Shown here one piece after another: positions 27,404-33,118 of a stretch of 33,118 bases of DNA. Under the pieces are notes generated by a model. It ran no database searches. It saw only the letters and a program-made list of their open reading frames with translations, and had not been told where the DNA came from. Position 1 is the stretch's first letter; every line of letters starts with the position of its first letter. The stretch is taken from the NCBI RefSeq assembly GCF_000282515.1, contig NZ_AKJD01000086.1:1-33118 (forward strand). Direction: 5' to 3'. Made by a program: the position numbers and the translations under genes. Origin of the DNA: Pseudomonas sp. GM80. GTDB taxonomy: Bacteria > Pseudomonadota > Gammaproteobacteria > Pseudomonadales > Pseudomonadaceae.

Positions 27404-29332
27404 ATGCGCAGTCGCCTTTTCAGTGTTTTGTCCTGTTTGCTACTTTCCGCCGCTGCCGTTCAATCCGCCCAGGCGGTGGACCTGTCCACCCAACGCCAGT
27501 ATTACGATGAAGCCAAGCGCGCCCTGGCCAAGGGTGATACCGGCCCGTATTTCCGTTACAGCCAGGCGCTGGCCGATTACCCGCTGGAACCGTATCTGGC
27601 TTACGACGAATTGACCGCGCGCCTGAAAAGCGCAAGCAACGAGGAAATCGAAAAATTCCTCGCCGAGCACGGTGACCTGCCCCAGGCCAACTGGATGAAG
27701 CTGCGCTGGTTGCGCTGGCTGGCCGACCGTGGCGATTGGGCGACCTTCGTCAAGTATTACGACCCGAAACTCAACTTCACCGAACTGGACTGCCTGAATG
27801 CGCAGTACCAGATCACACACAACAAGAAAGCCGAGGGCTATGCCAACGCCGACAAGCTCTGGCTGACCGGTAAATCGCAGCCCGCCGCGTGTGACGCGCT
27901 GTTCGGCATTTGGGCCGCTGACGGCCAACTGACTGAACAGAAACGCTGGGAGCGCACCAAACTCGCCGCCCAGGCGCGCAACTATCCGCTGGCCAACAGC
28001 CTCGTTAACGGACTGACCACCCTCGCCCCGCGCGGTCGTTTGCTGGTCGATGTCGCACAGAAACCCGAGTTGCTCAACCAGCCGTCACGCTTCACCCCGG
28101 CGGATGAACCAATGTCTGACGTGGTCAGCCTCGGCCTGCGCCGCCTCGCCCGTCAGGATCCGGACAAGGCCATGGCCCTGCTCGACGGTTATGCCAGCAG
28201 CATGCATTTCTCCCGTGATGAGAAAGTTGCGATCGCCCGGGAAATCGGCCTGACCCTGGCCCGGCGTTTCGACAGCCGCGCACTGGACGTGATGACCAAA
28301 TACGACCCGGAGCTGCGTGACAACACCGTCTCCGAATGGCGTTTGCGCCTGCTGTTGCGTCTGGCGCGTTGGGACGATGCCTATCAACTGACCAAACGTC
28401 TGCCGCAGGATCTGGCCACCACCAACCGCTGGCGCTACTGGCAGGCACGCAGCCTGGAACTGGCGCAACCGCAGAACCCGGAAGCGCAGAACCTATACAA
28501 AAATCTGGCGCGCGAACGTGATTTCTACGGCTTTCTCGCCGCCGACCGCTCGCAATCGCCGTACTCGTTGAACAACAAGCCACTGGTGCTCAGCCAGGCG
28601 CTGATCAACAAAGTGCGCAACACCCCTGGCGTTCGCCGCGCGCTGGAATTCCATGCCCGTGGGCAGATCGTTGACGGTCGCCGCGAGTGGTACCACGTCA
28701 GCCGTCACTTCAACCGCGACGAAATGGTTGCCCAGGCGAAACTGGCTTATGACCTGAAGTGGTACTTCCCGGCGATTCGCACCATCAGCCAGGCGCAATA
28801 CTGGGACGATCTGGACATTCGTTTCCCGATGGCCCACCGCGACACCCTCGTGCGTGAAGCCAAGGTTCGCGGCCTGCATTCGAGCTGGGTGTTTGCCATT
28901 ACCCGTCAGGAAAGCGCGTTCATGGACGACGCCCGCTCCGGCGTCGGTGCCAGCGGCCTGATGCAACTGATGCCTGCCACCGCCAAGGAAACCGCGCGCA
29001 AATTCAGCATCCCGCTGGCCTCGCCGCAGCAGGTGCTCGATCCGGACAAGAACATCCAGCTCGGCGCCGCCTATCTGAGCCAGGTTCACAGCCAATTCAA
29101 CGGCAACCGCGTCCTCGCCTCCGCCGCCTACAACGCCGGCCCGGGTCGAGTGCGTCAATGGCTGCGTGGCGCTGATCACCTGAGTTTCGACGTCTGGGTG
29201 GAAAGCATCCCGTTCGACGAAACCCGCCAGTACGTGCAAAACGTACTGTCGTACTCGGTGATCTACGGCCAGAAACTCAACTCACCACAGCCGCTGGTGG
29301 ATTGGCACGAACGTTACTTTGATGACCAATAA
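27404..29332 (+). CDS. slt: Soluble lytic murein transglycosylase Slt
   Basis: Periplasmic enzyme, 642 residues, that cleaves peptidoglycan to 1,6-anhydromuropeptides, which are fed into the NagZ recycling route. The signal peptide is MRSRLFSVLSCLLLSAAAVQ followed by SAQA, with cleavage before VDLST. Residues 25–450 form the helical superhelix that makes up the Slt70 doughnut. The C-terminal SLT domain has catalytic Glu503 in ITRQESAFM, GASGLMQLMPATA and AYNAGPGRVRQWLRG. Length and Glu position match E. coli Slt70. The start is placed at the signal peptide; upstream in-frame starts at 27365 and 27380 add residues not seen in homologs. It is divergent from uup, and a terminator within a REP doublet ends it. 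Confidence 0.94.
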   Translation: MRSRLFSVLSCLLLSAAAVQSAQAVDLSTQRQYYDEAKRALAKGDTGPYFRYSQALADYPLEPYLAYDELTARLKSASNEEIEKFLAEHGDLPQANWMKLRWLRWLADRGDWATFVKYYDPKLNFTELDCLNAQYQITHNKKAEGYANADKLWLTGKSQPAACDALFGIWAADGQLTEQKRWERTKLAAQARNYPLANSLVNGLTTLAPRGRLLVDVAQKPELLNQPSRFTPADEPMSDVVSLGLRRLARQDPDKAMALLDGYASSMHFSRDEKVAIAREIGLTLARRFDSRALDVMTKYDPELRDNTVSEWRLRLLLRLARWDDAYQLTKRLPQDLATTNRWRYWQARSLELAQPQNPEAQNLYKNLARERDFYGFLAADRSQSPYSLNNKPLVLSQALINKVRNTPGVRRALEFHARGQIVDGRREWYHVSRHFNRDEMVAQAKLAYDLKWYFPAIRTISQAQYWDDLDIRFPMAHRDTLVREAKVRGLHSSWVFAITRQESAFMDDARSGVGASGLMQLMPATAKETARKFSIPLASPQQVLDPDKNIQLGAAYLSQVHSQFNGNRVLASAAYNAGPGRVRQWLRGADHLSFDVWVESIPFDETRQYVQNVLSYSVIYGQKLNSPQPLVDWHERYFDDQ

Positions 29333-29438
29333 CCTGTAGGAGCTGCCGCAGGCTGCGATCTTTTGATCCTGCTTAAAAAAATGCCCGCATTTTCATGCGG
29401 GCATTTTTAATTCAAAAGCCTGCGGCAGCTCCTACAGG
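29333..29438. repeat. Class II REP doublet enclosing a terminator
   Basis: Perfect 22-base inverted arms (29333–29354 and 29417–29438; core GGAGCTGCCGCAGGCT) begin at the slt stop codon. The centre holds the terminator at 29375–29409. Confidence 0.9.
29375..29409. terminator. Bidirectional terminator inside the REP doublet
   Basis: ATGCCCGCAT (29381–29390) pairs with ATGCGGGCAT (29395–29404) over a four-base loop. Six A residues precede and a T run follows, so it serves both slt and the converging ABC exporter gene. Confidence 0.9.
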
Positions 29439-29477
29439 TGCCTATAGCTGATCATCCGTCGATGCAAGCAATGCCCA

Positions 29478-31262
29478 TCAGAGTTGATCAGCCGTGACTT
29501 TTCCATCATTGAACTGCAACGCCGCCAACCGCGCGTACAGCGGATTGCTGGCAATCAGTTCCTGATGGGTGCCGATAGCGACAAGCTGTCCCTGATCCAT
29601 AACCGCGATCCGGTCGGCGTTTTTCACGGTAGCCAGGCGATGGGCGATGACCAGCGTGGTGCGGTTCTGCATCAGGCTCGGCAGGGCTTCCTGGATCAGG
29701 TGTTCGCTCTGAGCATCGAGGGCGCTGGTGGCCTCGTCCAGCAGCAGGATCGGTGCGTCGACGAGCAACGCGCGGGCAATCGCCAGGCGTTGGCGCTGGC
29801 CACCCGAAAGGCCCAGCCCGCCGTCGCCCAGATGGGTCTGGTAACCATTGGGCATCTTTTCGATGAAGTCGTGGGCGTGAGCAATTTTTGCAGCCTCCTT
29901 GACCTGCTCCAGGGTCGCTCCGGGATTGCCGTAACGAATATTCTCTTCAACGCTGCCGAAAAACAGCGCCGGCGACTGAGACACCAACGCAAAGTGGCGA
30001 CGCAGATCCAGCGGATCGAGACGGGTCAGCGGCACGCCATCGATGAGGATCTGCCCTTCCAGCGGGTCGTAAAAACGCAACAGCAGGTCGTACACCGTGG
30101 ACTTGCCAGCACCGGACGGCCCTACCAATGCCAGTGTTTCACCGGCCCGGATCGTCAGATTCAAACCGTTGACCGCGTAACTTTCCGGACGCGACGGGTA
30201 GGAGAACCGTACATCCTGCAACTGCAGTTCACCCGTGACCCGCTCCGGCAAGGTTACCAGCCCCGCAGCAGGTGGCTGGATGATGTTTTGGGAACCGAGC
30301 AACTCTGCAATCCGTTCGGCTGCGCCCGCCGCGCGCTGCAGTTCGCCAATCACTTCACTCAGGGTGCCGATCGCACTGCCGACGATCAGGCTGTAAAAGA
30401 CAAAAGCGGCCAGTTCGCCACCGGTGATTCGCCCGGCAATCACGTCCATGCCGCCGACCCACAACATCACCGCCACCGCGCCCAGCACCAGCACGATGAC
30501 CATGGTGATCATCCACGAGCGCTGGAAGATGCGTTTGCGCGCCGTGTCGAAAGCCTCCTCGACCGTAGACGCAAAACGCCGCTCGTCCTGCACCTGATGG
30601 TTGTAGGCCTGTACGGTTTTGATCTGGCCAAGGGTTTCGGACACATAGCTGCCGATATCGGCGACCCGGTCCTGGCTCAACCGCGACAGGTTGCGTACGC
30701 GTCGACCGAAAATCAGGATCGGTGCAACCACGAACGGCAAGGCAATCACCACGATGCTGGTGAGTTTTGCATTGGTGACGAACAAAAGGATGACGCCGCC
30801 GATGACCATCAGCAGGTTGCGCAAGAACATCGACAGCGACGAACCGATCACCGATTGCAACAGTGTCGTGTCGGCTGTCAGCCGTGACTGAATCTCCGAA
30901 CTGCGGTTGTTCTCGTAAAAGCCGGGGTGCAGATAAACCAGATGGTTGAACACCTCGCGGCGAATATCGGCCACACAACGCTCGCCGATCCATGACACCC
31001 AGTAAAACCGCGCGAACGTGCCCACCGCCAGGCCCAGCACCATCAACATGAAGATGCCAATGCTCTGGTTGAGCTGATGCGGCGACTGGGTCATGAAGCC
31101 CCGATCGACCAACAATTTGATGCCCTGCCCCATCGACAATGTGACGGCAGCGGTGACGATCAACGCCAGCAGCGCACCAATGACTTGCCAGCGGTAAGGG
31201 GCCAGAAATCGACTGGTCAGGCGCAGGGCGCGACGGTGCCGTGAGGAAAACTTCGGGGTCAT
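29478..31262 (-). CDS. MsbA-like ABC exporter (permease–ATPase fusion)
   Basis: A half-transporter of 594 residues. The N-terminal 330 residues carry about six membrane helices (hydrophobic runs near 25–45, 68–88, 143–163, 167–186, 250–270 and 282–302). The C-terminal ATPase has Walker A GPSGAGKST at 381–389, LSGGQRQR at 485–492, ILLLDEATSALD at 505–516 and H-loop His541. Such proteins act as homodimers exporting lipids, peptides or drugs across the inner membrane. It belongs to the MsbA-related group, but the true lipid A flippase MsbA is normally beside lpxK, so the substrate here is open. The gene is convergent with slt and divergent from a small gene. No accessory subunit is nearby. Confidence 0.88.
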   Translation of the reverse strand: MTPKFSSRHRRALRLTSRFLAPYRWQVIGALLALIVTAAVTLSMGQGIKLLVDRGFMTQSPHQLNQSIGIFMLMVLGLAVGTFARFYWVSWIGERCVADIRREVFNHLVYLHPGFYENNRSSEIQSRLTADTTLLQSVIGSSLSMFLRNLLMVIGGVILLFVTNAKLTSIVVIALPFVVAPILIFGRRVRNLSRLSQDRVADIGSYVSETLGQIKTVQAYNHQVQDERRFASTVEEAFDTARKRIFQRSWMITMVIVLVLGAVAVMLWVGGMDVIAGRITGGELAAFVFYSLIVGSAIGTLSEVIGELQRAAGAAERIAELLGSQNIIQPPAAGLVTLPERVTGELQLQDVRFSYPSRPESYAVNGLNLTIRAGETLALVGPSGAGKSTVYDLLLRFYDPLEGQILIDGVPLTRLDPLDLRRHFALVSQSPALFFGSVEENIRYGNPGATLEQVKEAAKIAHAHDFIEKMPNGYQTHLGDGGLGLSGGQRQRLAIARALLVDAPILLLDEATSALDAQSEHLIQEALPSLMQNRTTLVIAHRLATVKNADRIAVMDQGQLVAIGTHQELIASNPLYARLAALQFNDGKVTADQL

Positions 31263-31518
31263 TCAGGTACACATCCGTGTTGATGAAAGGGCTAGCCTAA
31301 ACCTTCTATGGGGTGGAACTCTGTAAATCACAATGAGTCAGGTTAAATATGCCCCCAAAGACTAGGCCATAGTTGCTATCGGTCTAAGGTCTCGGTTGAG
31401 ACCAGCGGTCATTTCTGTTTGAGTGGAGATGCCGCTGTCGACAGACCGCAGGGAGTTGTCACAGCCCGGTCACGTGGCGGTTTTAACCTGAGTACACAAC
31501 CTGATGAGGAGACAGGCC

Positions 31519-31698
31519 ATGTCCTTGCAATACAGCAGCGATGACAAGATTGAAGTGATCCGCACCAAACCCGGCCAGACTCTGGGTTGCTCGATTATTG
31601 ATGAACAGGGCCGCGAAGTACCGATCACTGAAGACATGATCCAGCAAGCGTGCAGCGAACTGGACAAGCGATTGGTCAAGCCTGCCGAACAAGAGTGA
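31519..31698 (+). CDS. Small conserved protein, unknown function
   Basis: A 59-residue soluble protein, MSLQYSSDDKIEVIRTKPGQ at the start, with a central TLGCSIIDEQGREVPIT and a helical C-terminus. GGAG is seven bases before the ATG at 31519; five codons further up there is another ATG without a ribosome site. It resembles a small family found only in pseudomonads (NCBI uses the name PA1571 family for something like it, from memory, not verified). A good terminator follows, which supports a real transcription unit. No function can be assigned. Confidence 0.8.
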   Translation: MSLQYSSDDKIEVIRTKPGQTLGCSIIDEQGREVPITEDMIQQACSELDKRLVKPAEQE

Positions 31699-31717
31699 TG
31701 TAGCCAGCGTCTTCCTG

Positions 31718-31746
31718 ACCCGGCCCTTTTTGGCCGGGTTTTTTCT
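31718..31746 (+). terminator. Intrinsic terminator after the 59-residue gene
   Basis: ACCCGGCC (31718–31725) pairs with GGCCGGGT (31732–31739), followed by TTTTT. It lies 20 bases after the stop. Confidence 0.9.
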
Positions 31747-31776
31747 GTCTGAACACTTGAGCTTTGCGTTGGAGCG

Positions 31777-31866
31777 ATCGCTGGCAAGCCAGCTCCCACA
31801 GGATTTTCGTCGTGCTCAAAGTCCGAGTACACCCGCGAAACCTGTGGGAGCTGGCTTGCCAGCGAT
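31777..31866. repeat. Class I REP doublet downstream of pdxB
   Basis: Perfect 26-base inverted arms (31777–31802 and 31841–31866), with the same class I core as at 8709–8800 and a 38-base spacer. It lies between the small gene's terminator and the pdxB stop. Confidence 0.9.
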
Positions 31867-31882
31867 GAAGCCACCTCGGTCT

Positions 31883-33025
31883 TTAAACAGCCACCGCGCC
31901 GAGTGCCGCCACAATCTGCTGCAACGCCGGTGATTCGCCTTCGATGCGCACCTTCAGCCCCTCGATCTCGCGCCGCACCGGATACTGCTTGCGCAACACA
32001 TCAAACGCCGCACGCTGCTCAGCCACATTGCCTACGAGACTAGGACGAAAATCCGCATCATCGCGGCGCGGGTCGTACACGCCACGGCACAACATCGCCA
32101 GCGCCCAGGCCGGATCGCTCTCGCCGTGCAGGGAAACTTCCGACAACCACGGTGCTGGCAGCAAGTCACTGAGCTGGATGCTCGCGGGCTGACCGGTAAA
32201 TTCACAGTACGCCTGATAGATCTGCGCCGTGCCGCGCTGTTTGCCATCGAGGCTGTAACCGGCGATGTGCGGCGTAGCCAATACGCAGAGCTCAGCCAGC
32301 GCGACGTCAACTTCAGGTTCGGCTTCCCAGACATCGAGCACCGCTTGCAGGTCTTCACGCTCCAGCAGGACATTGCGCAGCGCAGCGTTATCGACCACCG
32401 GGCCACGCGCGGCGTTGATCAGCCAGGTGCCGGGCTTGAGTTGCTGCAAACGCTGCTGATCGAACAAATGCCAGGTCGCGCCATCACCGCTGCGGGTCAA
32501 CGGCGTGTGCAGACTGATCACGTCGCACTGCTCGATGATCTGTTCGAGGCTGACGAAATCGCTGCCCTCGGCAGCCTGACGCGGCGGATCGCAGACCTTG
32601 ACGTTCCAGCCCAGACCTTGCAGAACCTTGATCAGCCGACCGCCGACCTCGCCGGCACCGACAATGCCGTAGGTGCGTTGAGTCAGATCGACGCCCTCGA
32701 TTTCGGCGAGCGTCATCAGGCTGCCCAGCACGTAATCGACCACGCCACGGGCGTTGCAGCCGGGGGCACTCGACCAGGTGATGCCGGCTTCATTAAAGTA
32801 ATCGAGGTCCAGATGATCGGTACCGATGGTGCAGGTGCCGACGAATCGGACCTTGCTGCCCGCAAGCAGCGCCCGGTTGACCTGGGTCACCGAACGCACA
32901 AGCAGCACGTCGGCCTGCTCGACCGTCGCACGGTCGATGGAACGGCCCGGCACTCGGCGGATCTCGCCGAAACCGGCAAAAAAAGCGTCGAGCAGCGGAA
33001 TATTTTCGTCGGCAACAATCAGCAT
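31883..33025 (-). CDS. pdxB: Erythronate-4-phosphate dehydrogenase PdxB
   Basis: NAD-dependent D-2-hydroxyacid dehydrogenase, 380 residues, second step of DXP-dependent pyridoxal phosphate synthesis: it oxidises 4-phosphoerythronate to 2-oxo-3-hydroxy-4-phosphobutanoate. The Rossmann loop is GAGEVGG at 123–129. The catalytic triad is Arg207 (NAARGPVVD), Glu236 (VWEAEPE) and His253 (TPHIAGYS). The N-terminal [13 protein letters not shown] and CTIGTDHLD blocks and a C-terminal dimerisation domain distinguish PdxB from SerA. The ATG at 33025 follows AAGGAG by six bases. In P. aeruginosa the gene is elsewhere (PA1375, from memory), so this end of the window is a rearranged junction relative to that genome. 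Confidence 0.97.
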   Translation of the reverse strand: MLIVADENIPLLDAFFAGFGEIRRVPGRSIDRATVEQADVLLVRSVTQVNRALLAGSKVRFVGTCTIGTDHLDLDYFNEAGITWSSAPGCNARGVVDYVLGSLMTLAEIEGVDLTQRTYGIVGAGEVGGRLIKVLQGLGWNVKVCDPPRQAAEGSDFVSLEQIIEQCDVISLHTPLTRSGDGATWHLFDQQRLQQLKPGTWLINAARGPVVDNAALRNVLLEREDLQAVLDVWEAEPEVDVALAELCVLATPHIAGYSLDGKQRGTAQIYQAYCEFTGQPASIQLSDLLPAPWLSEVSLHGESDPAWALAMLCRGVYDPRRDDADFRPSLVGNVAEQRAAFDVLRKQYPVRREIEGLKVRIEGESPALQQIVAALGAVAV

Positions 33026-33056
33026 AGGGGGCTCCTTGGGCGAATCGGCAGTCTAA

Positions 33057-33118
33057 CTGTAGGAGCTGCCGCAGGCTGCGATCTTTTGATCCTGATCTTA
33101 AAAACAAGATCAAAAGAT
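33057..33118. repeat. Class II REP, cut by the window end
   Basis: One full class II arm (core TAGGAGCTGCCGCAGGCTGC) begins 32 bases before the pdxB start. It is followed by the first part of the inverted centre (ATCTTTTGATC pairing with GATCAAAAGAT), which runs to the last base. The second arm should lie just outside the window. Confidence 0.85.

Noticed and set aside
29478..31262. Calling the ABC exporter MsbA
   Set aside because: Domain layout and motifs fit, but lpxK is absent and lipid A flippases sit beside it in pseudomonads. Only the family can be named.
31405..31449. GCGGTC…GACCGC inverted repeat and CTGTCGACAG palindrome upstream of the 59-residue gene
   Set aside because: Arms of six bases over a 33-base interval are expected by chance. 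The palindrome lacks the eight-base spacer of a LexA box.

Overview
The window is a G+C-rich stretch of a Pseudomonas chromosome, most likely from the P. fluorescens group. The basis is the gene content and order (gap–mfd–csiV, nagZ–psrA–lexA–sulA–topA–fadA–fadB, uup, slt), the protein sequences, and two families of REP palindromes typical of fluorescent pseudomonads. From memory, most of the order matches the P. aeruginosa PAO1 block PA3001–PA3020. The clear differences are a convergent pair of SNF2-family genes between the csiV and methylthioinosine phosphorylase genes, and a right end (ABC exporter, small protein, pdxB) that is elsewhere in PAO1. No rRNA, tRNA, transposase, prophage or CRISPR array was seen.

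Left part (1–12.9 kb): a GAPDH with a long N-terminal extension (minus) is divergent from mfd, the transcription-repair coupling factor. mfd is followed by csiV and a SWIM/SNF2 helicase, apparently as one operon. A second, longer SWIM/SNF2 paralog faces it from the other strand, as the last gene of a nagZ–mtiP–SNF2 run. A class I REP doublet separates the two helicase 3' ends.

Middle (12.9–20.2 kb): nagZ (peptidoglycan recycling), mtiP (methylthioinosine salvage), and the divergent psrA/lexA pair. psrA has two fused PsrA boxes over its own promoter. lexA has two SOS boxes over and just after its promoter and is followed at once by sulA. Two small conserved genes, topA with a strong terminator, and a DUF1653 gene follow on the minus strand.

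Right part (20.2–33.1 kb): the fadB–fadA beta-oxidation operon, with a degenerate copy of the psrA double operator upstream. This links the regulator to its expected target inside one window. Then come a membrane-anchored protein of unknown function, a UspA protein, the ABC-F ATPase Uup, lytic transglycosylase Slt, an MsbA-like exporter, a 59-residue protein and pdxB. REP doublets of two sequence classes sit at several gene ends, one with an intrinsic terminator nested inside it.

Most of the window is ordinary core chromosome. The points most worth a second look are the shared PsrA double-operator layout at psrA and fadB, the convergent SNF2 pair, the structured leader with a 37-codon reading frame that runs into nagZ, and an orphan plus-strand terminator between fadB and its neighbour that may end an undescribed small RNA.
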